Shown here: positions 25,143 to 36,529 of the stretch, in pieces
Position numbering within the stretch: the stretch's first letter is position 1
Layout of the letters: every line of letters begins with the position of its first letter
Program-made: the position numbers and the translations under genes
Assembly: GCF_963082655.1 (NCBI RefSeq)
Contig: NC_081556.1
Span: 149,479,001 to 149,543,000 of the forward strand
DNA: 64,000 nucleotides
Direction of reading: 5' to 3'
Source: Stomoxys calcitrans
Taxonomy: Eukaryota; Arthropoda; Insecta; Diptera; Muscidae
Notes under the pieces: model-generated
Database searches by the model: none
What the model was told of the DNA's origin: nothing
What the model saw: only the letters and a program-made list of their open reading frames with translations

Positions 25143-26029
25143 TTATGAGGATGCAAAAATTCCACAAGAATTTCCAGTTTTTGTGTGGCCAAGTTCGTTT
25201 AACCAATCAATGTCTTACTTCATTCCTTCATGCGTATAGACAGCTCTAGCCAGCTAAAGCCACGAAAACTGTAAATGAATGTTGGACCTGGATGCATGCG
25301 GCTAAACTTTATTACAGATTAGCATAAATAAAACATAGCACACTTCATTTGACCACCTCACAAATAACTTTGACACCTTTCAATTTTCAAGAAAAATGCC
25401 TTAACAAAAAAAAGTAGTACAAAAAAATATGATGATTATATCTGGGCGATATGCCTCGCATAGTTAATGTGTGGCAAAGTCAGTTTTATGATGGCTACAT
25501 GGTGATGGCTATGGTGATGGCTATGATGATGGCTATGGTGACCCGTTTTTCATTTTCCCTCTTTTTTCGTTCATTATTGAATTTCACTTTATGTAAAGAT
25601 TCCAATTCACCAAAATCATGATTGCTCACTTTTCTTTTGTGTAAAACGTGTGTAAAAAGCCATTAAACACTTTGGGAGCGGGTACCCCCAGAGTAATCGC
25701 TCACACCATCGAACACGTCACATGCATGTTTGAAGTGAGGTTCCCCAGTTCCCCGCTCACTCCCCATATGACCAGGTTCTGCAAAGACTTTCTAATGCAG
25801 CAGAGGAGTGAAGGAAGGACGGACAGACCTAGTGGTGGGGTCTTGTTGCACATGCCATGATACTTGCCTGAATGCACAATTAATTTGCCAAACAAGCTGC
25901 CCCTATGATGGCATGATACACTGAAAAAAAAAAAAAATTATAAAAAAAGATAGAAGAAATTTTTGGTCAAACAGTTTTATAGCTTTATTCTGCAGCGTTA
26001 TTGCAAAGGATAGACGGACAAAGCCTTTA
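25143..26029. other. Unique DNA
   Basis: Holds a short GATGGCTATG tandem (25490-25545) and scattered 60-70 codon frames without domains. No gene is supported. Confidence 0.45.
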
Positions 26030-26031
26030 TA

Positions 26032-26440
26032 AAGGGTGATTTTTTTGAGGTTAGGATTTTCATGCATTAGTATTTGACAGATCACGTGGGATTTCAGACA
26101 TGGTGTCAAAGAGAAAGATGCTCAGTATGCTTTGACATTTCATCATGAATAGACTTACTAACGAGCAACGCTTGCAAATCATTGAATTTTATTACCAAAA
26201 TCAGTGTTCGGTTCGAAATGTGTTCAAATTTTGACAAATTTTGTTCAGCGAGGAGGCTCATTTCTGGTTGAATGGCTACGTAAATAAGCAAAATTGCCGC
26301 ATTTGGAGTGAAGAGCAACCAGAAGCCGTTCAAGAACTGCCCATGCATCCCGAAAAATGCATTGTTTGGTGTGGTTTGTACGCTGGTGGAATCATTGGTT
26401 GCCATACTGTCCTCATAAATCCTGAGTTTTGAGGAAGGTA
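26032..26440 (+). pseudogene. DD41D-type mariner relative, truncated copy 1
   Basis: It begins with the terminal word AAGGGTGATTTTTTTGAGG after a TA. A start codon at 26145 opens a transposase N-terminus (MNRLTNEQRLQIIEFYYQNQ) that stops by about 26234. The sequence then jumps directly to the first-Asp block (EEAHFWLNGYVNKQNCRIW, 26250-26306) and the ELPMHPEKCIVWCGLYAGG segment. The middle of the gene, including the rest of the DNA-binding region, is deleted, and everything after about 26435 is missing. The normal first catalytic Asp appears as Glu (SEEAHF instead of SDEAHF). Non-functional. Confidence 0.85.
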
Positions 26441-26511
26441 AAACTTATCAGAATATCTCTTCACTCTCTCTTTTATGATTTAACTCAATATCCCTCTAGA
26501 GGGCGCTTCTA

Positions 26512-27600
26512 AAGGGTGATTTTTTTAAGAGCTATAGGAAATTTTTCAAAAAAAAACACACACAAAATTCATGAAATCTTTATTTGAATCGATAATACGG
26601 TCCATATAATTTAATGTTTGAAGATTATTTCCTGCACATGTTTACCGTAACTGCACCTCAAACAGTCTATTCAGTTTTGGCATACTCTTTCCAACATTTC
26701 GGGCGGATATCTTGTAGCGTGTCACCCTATGTCTGATTGGAGTAGAGCGACATCTGGTTTTGAACAGTCACGTTTTTTTATGGCAACTCGAAAATACAAC
26801 CCTGCGCTACCACCATATGTTACCTCCACATATAAATGTGACCACTACAATTGCCACTCCAGAGAAAAGGTGGAGCGACCTCCTATGGGGGTACGTGACA
26901 ATCTCACGAATAAATGTTTCAATGTTGCTTACCAATGCGTCAATTGAAGCCGGCTTGTCTATATAGGCATAAAATAGTCTAAAGGCGTTAAATCGAACGA
27001 TCTAGGTGGCCAATTGACTGATCCCGAACGTGAACTAAAATGTTTACCAAACTCGCCTCTCAATAAGTCCATTGTTACGCGTGCTGTGTGGCATGTGGCA
27101 CCGTCTTGTTGAAACCACATGTCATGCAAGTCAAGCTCTTGCATTTTGGGCAAAAAAAAAGTTTGGATATCATCTCACGATAGCGCCCATCATTCACAGT
27201 TATGTTACGATTCGCTTTATCTATGAAGAAGTACGGTCCAATGAAGCCACCAGCCCATAAACCGCACCAAACTGTGACTTTTTCTGGATGCAGTGGTAGC
27301 TCTTGCAATGCTTCTGGCTGATCTTTACTCCAAAATCGACAATTCTGCTTATTTACGTACCCAATGAGCCAAAAAGAGCTTCGTCGCTCAATGGAAGCAG
27401 CTCGCGATGAACTTTCCTAACAGAGCACGCATTTTTATGATAAAATTCAAAAATTCTTAAGCGTTGTTCGTTTGAAAGACGATTCATGGTTAAATTATCG
27501 ACCAAACTGAAGATGTTTGACGGTGAAACAAAACACGAAACGTGAGTGAGCTGTATAAATCAGTGTTTGCCAAAAAGATAATAGCTAAAAAATCACCCTT
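26512..27600 (-). mobile_element. DD41D-type mariner relative, copy 2, internally deleted
   Basis: It is bounded by TA at 26510-26511 and 27601-27602, with terminal inverted repeats AAGGGTGATTTTTT. The minus-strand transposase starts at 27487 (MNRLSNEQRLRIFEFYHKN) and runs to about 27390. It is joined by an internal deletion to a SDEALFGSLGT remnant of the first-Asp block, then reads ELPLHPEKVTVWCGLWAGG, FQQDGATCHTARVTM and FDLTPLDYF. I count 41 residues between the Asp of QQD and the Asp of PLD, the spacing of the rosa (DD41D) group. A frame change near an A/T run at 27154 and stops make it inactive. Confidence 0.88.
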
Positions 27601-27715
27601 TACTTTTATGATAAAAATCAATTTCTTTGTTTTTTTTTCTCCGTGTACTGTGAGTACTGTAGTTGTAAGGTTTTCGCCTATGACAACTTTGTTATTACTC
27701 TGAAAAGCGATGCTA
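27601..27715. other. Spacer between the DD41D element and the TIR element
   Basis: About 115 bases, AT-rich with a T-run, and no recognised feature. Confidence 0.4.
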
Positions 27716-27717
27716 AG

Positions 27718-27825
27718 CGATGTGGGGAAGCATTTAAACTATTGTCGCACAGTGGGAGAAAATTGAAAACAAGCGATGTGGCGAAGCATTTAAACTATTG
27801 TCGCACAGTGGGAGAAAATTGAAAA
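27718..27825. repeat. ~57-bp tandem duplication including a transposon end
   Basis: Two adjacent copies of GCGATGTGG(G/C)GAAGCATT, TAAACTATTGTCGCACAG and TGGGAGAAAATTGAAAA differ at one base plus the A-run length. The second copy continues into the inverted-repeat element. The duplicated segment therefore includes host flank plus the first ~20 bases of the element. Confidence 0.85.
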
Positions 27826-29636
27826 AAAAAAAACAGTAAATAATATGATGTGTGAGAATGGGTAGGGATATCTCTTTGAAATTAATTTTTAAAATAGTTG
27901 GAGCTGAGATATTAACGAGATTGTGCGCATAATTTCAAGGCCCTAGGTTGTACCTTGAGCGTCTTTTGGCAGGCCCCTAAAGTTGGTCACCTCGGTATTT
28001 CCAAAATTTGTTCGGCCTGCCAAATCTTCATTTATTATCTGATTTTCAAAATTTGTTTTACTGGATAGTGCTCGAAAATCCCTACAAAAAAGTCCGCTTG
28101 AGACCTACAATATCTTCACTGGTTTGGGAGATATTCGACTTTAATTTTTTTAGAACATTTTATTGTTATTTTTTTTTCTTTGAATTTTTATACCCACCAC
28201 CGAAGGATGGGGGTATATTCATTTTGTCATTCCGTTTGCAACACATCGAAATATCCATTTCCGACCCTATAAAGTATATATATTCTTGATCAGCGTAAAA
28301 ATTTAAGACGATCTAGACATGTCCGTCCGTCTGTCTGTTGAAATCACGCTACAGTCTTTAAAAATAGAGATATTGAGCTGAAATTTTGCACAGATTCTTT
28401 TTTTGTCCATAAGCAGGTTAAGTTCGAAGATGGGCTATATCGGACTATATCTTGATATAGCCCCCATATAGACCGATCCGCCGATTTAGGGTCTTAGGTC
28501 CAAAAAAGCCACATTTATTATCCGATTTTGCTGAAATTTGGGGCAGTGAGTTGTGTTAGGCCCTTCGACATCCTTCGTCAATTTGGCTCAGATCGGTCTA
28601 GATTTGGATATAGCTGCCATATAGACCGATCCGCCGATTTAGGGTCTAAGGCCCATAAAAGCTACATTTTTTATCCGATTTCGCTGAAATTTGGGACAAT
28701 GAGTTGTGTAAGGCCCATCGACATTCATCGTTAATTTGGCTCAGATAGGTCCAGATTTGGATATAGCTGCCATATAGGCCGATCCTCCGATTTATGGTGC
28801 TAGTCCCATAAAAGGCACATTTATTGTCAGATTTGGATATAGCTGTCATATAGACTGATTTCTTGATTTATGGTTTTGGGCCCATAAAATGCTCATTTAT
28901 TGTCCGATGACGCCGAAAATTGGGACCCTTGACATACTTCTGCTATATCGCACAGATTGGTCCAGATTTAGATATAGCTGCCATATAGACCGATATCTAG
29001 GTTTTAGGTTTTGGGGCCATAAAAGACGCATTTATTGTCCGATTCCGCTGAAATTAAAGACAGTGAGTTTGGTTAGGTTCATCGACGTCCTTCCTTAATT
29101 TTGCCCAGATCGGTCCAGATTTGAATATAGCTGCCATATAGACCGATCTCTCGACTTAAGGTTTTGGGCCCATATTTTTATGGAACTTGGCTCAAATCGG
29201 TCCCGATTTGGATATAGCTGTCATGTAGACCGATATCTCGATTTAATGTCTTGGCCCCATAAAAGGCGCATTTATAATCCGATTTGAAATTTGGCACAAG
29301 AACTTATGTTAGGCTTTTCGACATCCGTGTCGTATATAGTTCAGATCGGTTTATTTTTAGATATAGCTAATGTACTTATTAGTATTTGGTCCAAATCGGA
29401 ACATATTTGGATATAACTGATATGGGACGTAAGGTATAAAATTTTCACCGAATTTTGATGAAAGGTGGATTACATATGTACCCGAGGTGGTGGGTATCCA
29501 AAGTTCGGCCCGGCCGAACTTAACGCCTTTTTACTTGTTTTCAATTCGAAACCATTTCAATGAGATATCTCTACCCGTTCTCACACGTCATATTTTTTTA
29601 CTAGTTTTTGTTTCGATTTTCTCCCACTGTGCGTCG
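27808..29636. mobile_element. Inverted-repeat element (ACAGTGGGAGAAAAT family) interrupted by a Helentron
   Basis: The left arm reads GCACAGTGGGAGAAAATTG, then ATATGATGTGTGAGAATGGG and TAGGGATATCTCTTTGAAAT. The right arm at 29540-29636, inverted, reads GCACAGTGGGAGAAAATCG, ATATGACGTGTGAGAACGGG and TAGAGATATCTCATTGAAAT. The inverted repeats are therefore about 85-95 bases. The interior matches the 23.04 kb short copy. A complete Helentron (28187-29541) is inserted in the right half. No transposase frame remains, and the superfamily is unknown. Confidence 0.75.
28187..29541 (+). mobile_element. Complete DINE-1-like Helentron, subfamily with CCCATAAAAGCCACATTTA units
   Basis: The 5' end is TTTTTATACCCACCACCG, AAGGATGGGGGTATATTC. 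Next come the core CCCTATAAAGTATATATATT with CATGTCCGTCCGTCTGTC, about six units of roughly 153 bases (GGATATAGCTGCCATATAGA, TTTAGGGTCTTAGG), and the 3' hairpin GTTCGGCCCGGCCGAAC at 29503-29519, ending CTTTTTACTTGTTT. Units in this subfamily mostly lack the CTCTAGAGGGCG block. No Rep/helicase gene is present, so the element is non-autonomous. The sister copy is at 46.16 kb. Confidence 0.85.
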
Positions 29637-30388
29637 TCTAGATGATGATGATGATGAAGATAATGGCCGGTCGGTCACCATGACATGCCACAATTATCAT
29701 CAATAACTAATTTGCAAAACATTGTTGGCTGCTGGTAATGGCCTGACTGACTGCTCGCCTGCCTGCCTGCTCGTCAGCATGGTAGATGATTGCTGATGCC
29801 AATGTTGTCAGTGATTCGATGTAATTTTGTGCTATAAAAAGTTGGTTTTTTCTGTAGTATCTCCAGCCCGGAAAGTCAACTTGGCCAAATGTTCAGCAAT
29901 GCAGTCAACCATTCACTCACTCACTCATCTATTGGTCTGCCATACAACTTTGCCATACAGCGATGCATCATCGTCGTCATCATCATCATCATCATCATAA
30001 TCGGCAGCAGCATCATAGACAACCATCTATGCATGCACTGCCTTGTTATATCCATGTGGACAACGCTGACTTTGCTGGCCGATTAATCGAATCAAGAAAA
30101 ATAATCAAAAAAAAAAAAAATTAAGATGCAATTTTTATGCTGATGTTACATGGAACAACTGTTGTTGCTTGTCGTGCTTTGTGCTTATTTTGGTTGGTGA
30201 ACATCAATGGTGTTTTAATGATAGAACCAATACCAACATACATGCGGAAAGGGTATGACAAAAGTAACTGTACCTTTAGTACTCAAGTGCATATAAAACA
30301 CTTTGAATTATTGTGCAAAAATGCAACTCTGCACACAAATTCCACAAAAGCAACGCGGAAAGGTTAAAACATTTTCTCCTCAACGGAT
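29637..30388. other. Unique DNA with GAT/CAT microsatellites
   Basis: Contains GATGATGATGATGATG (about 29641-29656), CTGCCTGCCTGCCTGC (29754-29771), CATCATCATCATCATCAT (about 29975-29996) and an A-run at 30108-30120. Frames of 65-76 codons show no domain. Confidence 0.45.
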
Positions 30389-31325
30389 TTTTATACCCTC
30401 CACCATAAGATGGGGGGGGGTATACTAATTTCGTCATTCTGTTTGTAACTACTCGAAATATTCGTCTGAGACCCCATAAAACTTCCGAAGAAGTAAAGCT
30501 AGCCGCTGGAAATTTTGCACAAATACTTCTTATTAGTGTAGGTCGGTTGGTATTGTAAATGGGCCATATCGGTCCATGTTTTGATATAGCTGTCATATAA
30601 ACGGATTTTGAGTCTTGACTTCTTGAGCCTCTAGAGGGCGCAATTCTTATCCGATTTGAATGAATTTTGGCACTACGTGTTTTGTTATGATATTCAACAA
30701 CTGTGCCAAGTATGGTTCAAATCGATCCATAATCTCATATAGCTGTCATATAAACGGATCTTGGATCTTGACTTCTTGAGCCTCTAGAGGGCGCAATTCT
30801 TATCCGATTTGAATGAAATTTCGCACGACGTGTTTTGTCATGATATCCAACAGTTATGCCAAGAATGGTTCAAATCGGTCCATAACCTGATATAGCTGCC
30901 ATATAAACGGATCTTGGGTCTTGACTTCTTGAGCCTCTAGAGGGCGCAATTCTTATCCGATTTGCCTGAAGTTTTGTACGACGGATTCTCTCATGACCAT
31001 TAACATACGTGTTTATTATGGTCTGAATCGGTCTATAGCCCGATACAGCTCCCATATAAATCTATTTCTCTATTTTACTTCTTGAGCCCCCAAAGGCCGC
31101 AATTCTTATTCGAATTCGCTGACATTTTACACAGGACTCCAACATATAATTTAATTGTGGTCCAAACCGGACCATATCTTGATATCGCTCGAATAGCAGA
31201 GGAAATCTTTTCTTATATCCTTTTTTCCCAAAGAAGAGATGCCCGAAAAAGAACTCGACAAATGCGATCCATGGTGGAGGGTATATAAGATTCGGCCCGG
31301 CCGAACTTAGCACGCTTTTACTTGT
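30389..31325 (+). mobile_element. DINE-1-like Helentron with both ends, core deleted
   Basis: It opens TTTTATACCCTCCACCATAA, GATGGGGGGGGGTATACT and closes GTATATAAGATTCGGCCC, GGCCGAACTTAGCACGC, TTTTACTTG; the hairpin is at 31291-31305. The AAAGTATATATATTC/TCCGTCCG core is missing: CCCCATAAAA joins directly to CTTCCGAAGAAGTAAAGC. Internal units carry GAGCCTCTAGAGGGCGCAAT at about 30630, 30781 and 30939, spaced about 153-156 bases. This is the cleanest example of the major subfamily. Confidence 0.85.
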
Positions 31326-33430
31326 TTTTTTTATTGACTATGACAGAACATATGTTCCACTAGCCGAACGTAGAATAGCTTTCCAAGCCCCTCGATCTTC
31401 TGCGCTCATTCTAAAATCTTTGACACCAAGTTTCGAGGTGTCTCCCACCATGTGATTTTTCCATTGGGCTTTTGGTCTTCCCGGTTTGCGTGTACCACCG
31501 TGTTTGCCTTCAAAAGACTTCTTTGCTGGAGCTTCTTCATCCATTCTGAAAAACATGACCTAGCCAACGCAGCCGTTGTATGCTATTGTCGTCATACTCA
31601 ACTCATACAGCTCGTGGTTCATACGTCGCCTATATTCTCCATTAACGCAAACTGTTCCATATATTTTACGAAGTATTTTTCTCTCAAATACTCCAAGCAC
31701 TGCTTCATCTACGTTCACAACCAAGTACCCATGCCTCAGAACCAAATAACAACACGGCTAGTATCAGTGTCTTGTATCGTGTAATCTTCGTCTGTCGAGA
31801 TTTGGCCTTGTTTCTAAACTGCTTATTTAATCCAAAGTAGCATCCGTTTGCCAGTATTATTCTTCGCTTAACCTCAAAACTGGTGTCATTCGTTTCGGTT
31901 ATGGCGGTGCCGAGGTAGATAAATTTACTGACTATCTCAAAGTTATGGTTCCCAACTTTCTTCATTTTCTTTATCTGCTCGTTTGTACAAGGCGTTGTGG
32001 GAGTTGAAACTATCCATTTCGTCTCCATCTCCATTTACTGCCAGACCCATTTTCACTGACTCTCTTTCGATTCTTTCAAAGGCTGCAGTTACTACTTCCG
32101 GTGACCGACCTATGATGTCGATGTCGTCGACATAAGCGAGTAGCATGTGTTCTCTTGTGATTAGAGTGCCATATCTTTTCACATCTGCATGTCGTATGAT
32201 CTTCTCCAGCAGGATATTAAAGAGATCACATGAAAGGCTGTCCCCTTGTCTGAGACCTCGTTTGGTTTTGAATGGTTCGGAGAGATTCTTTCCTATTCTT
32301 ACGGAGGAACGCGTATCAGCAAGTGTCATCCTGCAGAGTCTTATTAATTTTTGCAGGGATTCCCAACTCAGACATGGCTTGAAATACCTTTGAACCTAAA
32401 GGAGTATCGAAGGCGGCCTTTTAGTTAACAAAAACAGGGTAGGTGTTGATTTGTCCTTCTCGGGTCCTTGCCAGGATTTGGCGCAGCGTGAAAATCTGGT
32501 CAAGGATGGATTTTCCAGATCTAAAGCCGCATTGACTTTATCTCATTTATTTTAGGTTTTAATCTTTCACACATTGCGCTCGAGAGTATCTTGTATGCGA
32601 TGGGGAGGAGACTTATTCCTCTGTAGTTGGCTCATTCCGTCTTGTCTTCTTTCTTGCGAACGGAACATAGTATGCTGAGGTTCCAATCATCGGGTATGCG
32701 TTCTTCTAGCCAGATTGCGCAGATAGACTGGTATATACGCCTTATCAGCGTGTCACCTCCGGCTTTAAATAGTTCAGCGGGTAACCCGTCGGCTCCTGCT
32801 GCCTTGTTGTTCTTTAGTCGGGTCACTGCTACTTGGACCTCATGCTGTCTAAGAGGTCAACATTCTATACCATCATCAGGGATTGGTTCTGCGGTATCCT
32901 CTTCGCCGCCAACGATGGACACTAGTAGTTGGGTAAAATGTTATTTCCATATTCTCAGCATGCTATCTGTGTCAGTTACCAGATTTCCTTCTTTGTCTCT
33001 GCGGGAGGATGTGCCTGCATCAAAGCCATAGGTTTGATGTTTAATTCTTTGGTAGAATTTCCAGACTTCTCTCTCTGACTCCGGTACATCTCAATTCGCA
33101 CACACTCGTGTCTTTCCATTTTCATTTTCTTTCTGCGGTAGAGACGTTTCTCCTCTCACCTTTTCTCACGAAACCTCTCCTTTATCTGGCCCGTTGCTAC
33201 TGATTGCATGGTTGCTCTAAATGCTGCATTCTTGGCTTCAGTAGCAGTTCGACACTCATGGTCGTACCATGGGTTTCTTGAAGAAGGCTTTCGGTACCCA
33301 AGTACGGATTTCGCGGCATTTTCCATGGAGTGGGCAATAGTTTGCCACTGATCCATTATATCATCGACACAAGGAGTGCTTGTTTGGTTAGTCGAGTGGA
33401 ATATGCGGCTGCAATCTACATCTGCACCTC
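31326..33430 (-). pseudogene. Decayed LINE: reverse transcriptase and C-terminal region
   Basis: Read on the minus strand from 33.4 to 31.3 kb: a linker with NPWYDHECRTATEAKNAAF (33356-33156); RT blocks KNNKAAGADGLPAELFKAGG and IPDDWNLSILC (32826-32632); RQGDSLSCDLFNILLEKII and the catalytic LLAYVDDIDII (32329-31943); YLGTAITETNDTSFEVKRRI (about 31920); and GGTRKPGRPKAQWKNH (about 31490). Frames change several times and stops intervene, so it is dead. No endonuclease domain is seen, so the copy is 5'-truncated. The style matches insect RTE-like non-LTR elements, but the clade is tentative. The 3' end runs into CAATAAAAAAAAC beside the Helentron terminus. Confidence 0.85.
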
Positions 33431-33434
33431 AAAA

Positions 33435-34703
33435 TGTTGATCTACGACCCCATAATGGATTGTCTGGGTGGTCTCGAAATTCTAAGTCAATCTATGTCCG
33501 TCTTTCAAAATACCGATAGCGGTTGAACGCGTAAAGCTAGCCGGTTAAAATTTTGCACAGGTACTTATCACTGATGTAGGTCATTAGGGATTGCAAATGG
33601 GCCATATCGGTTCAGATTTGGATATAGCCCCCATAAAAACCGATCCCCGGATTTGACTTCTTTAGCCCTTAGAAGTCTCAATTTTCATCCGATTTGGCTA
33701 GAATTTGGAATATATACTTGAGTTATGACTTTCAACATCCATGCCAAGTATGATCCGAATCGGTTCATAAAGAGATATAGCCCCCATATAAACCGATCCC
33801 CGGATTTGACTTCTTTAGCCCTTAGAAGTCTCAATTTTCATCCGATGTGGCTAAAATTTGGAACAAAGACTTGAATTATGACTCCCAACATCCATGCTAT
33901 GTAAAATCCGAATCGGTCCATAAATAGATATAGCACCCGTATAAACCGATTCCCGGATTTGACTTCTTAGCCCATAGAAGTCTCAATTTTCATCCGATTT
34001 GGCTGAAATTTGGAATGAAGGCTTGAGTTATGACTTTCAACATCCATGCCAAGTATGATCCGAATCGGTTCCTAAACAGATATAGCCCCCATATAAACCG
34101 ATCACCGGATTTGACTTCTTGAGCCCTTAGAAGCCTAAATTTTCATCCGATTTGGCTGAAATTTGAAACTAAGATTTGAGTTATCACTTCCATCATCAAT
34201 GCCAAATATGATCCGAATCGGTTTATAAACAAATATAGCCCCCATATAAACCGATCCCCGGATTTGATTTCTTCAGCCCATAGAAGAGTAAATTTTCATC
34301 CGATTTGGCTGAAATTTGAAACTAAGATTTGAGTTATCACTTCCATCATCAATGCCAAGTATGATCCGAATCGGTCTTTAAGCAGATATAGCCGACATAT
34401 AAACCGATCCCCGGATTCGACTTCTTGAGACCATAGAAGTCCCAATTTTCATCCGATGTGGCTAAAATTTGGAACCACGTCTTGAGTTATGACTTCCAAC
34501 ATACATGCCAAGTATGATCCGAATCGGTCCATAAACAGATATAGCCCCCATATAAACCAATCTCCGGATTGAACCCTTAGCAGTTTCAATTTTCATTCGA
34601 TTTGGCTGAAATTTGGAACAAAAACTTGAGTTATGAATTCCAACATCTATGCCAAGTATGATCCGAATCGGTCTTTAAGCAAATATAGCCCTCATATAAA
34701 CTG
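33435..34703 (+). mobile_element. DINE-1-like Helentron, 3'-truncated multi-unit copy
   Basis: It begins with core remnants (CGACCCCATAATGG, CTATGTCCGTC, GGTTGAACGCGTAAAGC). About seven units follow, carrying GATATAGCCCCCATATAAAC, CGATCCCCGGATTTGACTTC and AGCCCTTAGAAGTCTCAATT. In this subfamily the GAGGGCG block is replaced by AGAAGTCTCAA. The 5' start may have been lost when the LINE and this element came together. It ends at a SINE fragment. Confidence 0.75.
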
Positions 34704-34768
34704 ACAGCATTAATTGATATGTGAGAAGTTTGCCCCTGTTCCTAAATGGAATGTTCATGGCCACATTG
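34704..34768 (+). mobile_element. SINE family A, 3' tail fragment
   Basis: ATTGATATGTGAGAAGTTTG, CCCCTGTTCC and AAATGGAATGTTCATGG match the last ~60 bases of the complete SINE at 50.67-50.98 kb. No tRNA-like head is present. Confidence 0.7.
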
Positions 34769-36529
34769 CTTTTTTTTGACATATCAGTGGTTATGTTATC
34801 ACATTCACTTATTATGATTCCCCTATATCCATCTGCTTAAAGACCTTTATCCCGGTGTCTAAAGCCCCAACTACAAAAGATGAAAATTCTCTGCTTTGAA
34901 GATATTACCTTTATGATTCCCAATTTGGTTAAAGGTAGATATTAAGATCGCCGAAAGATTTCACAAGACATTGTTTCCTCAAAAAGCGTTTTTTGGAATA
35001 AAAACATATAGGCAACACTGCCATCATATGTTTTATCACTAGCATTATTTTGGTAAATTGCGTTGTTTGCATAGTGTTATCGCAAAAAATAAAAGTGGGA
35101 GTGCTATGTTTGCTAACAATTTTTATTTATTTAAAAGACAATGAACGAAACTGCCTTGTTTTTTTATCATGTTGGCCCTAATTGAAAAACGCGCTCGTCC
35201 ACGCTTTTAGTGAATGTCAAATGTCCACTCTGAGATTGACCTAGTACCGCATATGAAAAAGATTTTTTTTTCACAGATTTTTTGTTAATAGATTTTCTGT
35301 ATGAAAATTGAACTTAATACCCACCTTAAGTTGAAAGAATATCATATTAACATAGTTCGTATAGTATCCGAATAAATATACCTAGATGGCGCTCTCTGCA
35401 TTAAAGCGTAATCGTTAGTTTAACCTAATAAAGATTTTATTTCTTTATGTTGCCATGTCATTGAATTTATTATCAGTAAAATCCTTCATTTTCTGGTCAG
35501 ATTAGCTCGCTCCCCTTCCCTTTTGGAAAAAATAACTTCAAAAATTCCTTTCGTTTTCCAAAATGCTTCTCAATTTTTGTTGCACCCTATCCCATTGCCA
35601 TAAACTTTGGATTATTGGTGTGTGCTTGCATGCATTTATGTTGCTGTGTTTTTGTGAATGTGTGTGTGTGTGTATCTACATCATTATTGAGTTGTGATTT
35701 TATTGATGGTTAACATGTGCTGTGTGTCAAATCAGTGCATCTGTAAATCGAATGAAAGTAGGTGATGGATGCATAGAATAGGTGACGCAGGTTTGGGTTT
35801 CGGGCATCCATGGGAATATGCCATTCGCTGGCTTAGAAAAATAATGCAAAATCATCATATAAAAACATTATTACAGCTAAGCTATCCCTCTCTCTCTCTC
35901 TTTCCCACACTCCCTCTCTTACAACCAAAAAATCTCCGCACGCCATTGTCAGTCTTGTTATCCTCAGTCCGGTGTTGTTGTCTCAACCTATTGTTGTTGT
36001 TGTTGTCTTGCATGTTTTCGCCATTGTCATTGAAGCGCAAAACACTCCATCAAAGCTCTCGTTAATATTCAATAAATGAAGAAAACAGACGGTGTGTAAT
36101 GATGATGATTTGGTAGCTGGTTTTTATTCACTTAATTTTCTATGCTACTGCTGCTGATCAGGCTTCCGTTGCAGTTGCTGTCACTATCGCTGATGTTGCA
36201 AAATCGCTTAAGGCAAATGTTTAGTATCATACTGGAAATTTTGAAAGTGATGAAAAACATGATATTTCCACTGAGCAACATTAGCAGCTGCCGTCAAAAC
36301 CAACACCTTTTCTAAACCAAAATATTTTATAGAAATAAATTTTTTAAGAAAAATAAATTTTTGAAAATATTTTTATTAAATTAAATTTTGTCAAATATAT
36401 ATGACTGACTGATTGCTGCCGGACTGACTGAACAACGCCCAGCTCTAACGGCTAAAGCTAGAATCATTAAATTTTGAACGAATGTTGGTCTTGGGTCATA
36501 GGCACAGGATAAGGCTAGATTTGGTGATA
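34769..36529. other. Unique DNA
   Basis: AT-rich, with (TG)n at about 35660-35674, (CT)n at about 35885-35902 and TTGTTGTTGTTG at about 35990-36006. A single CCTAGATGGCGCTC at 35381-35394 resembles the fly form of a CTCF site. Frames of up to 98 codons have no recognised domain. Confidence 0.45.

Noticed and set aside
31326..33430. Active retrotransposon
   Set aside because: The reverse transcriptase is split over several frames with stops and lacks the endonuclease region.
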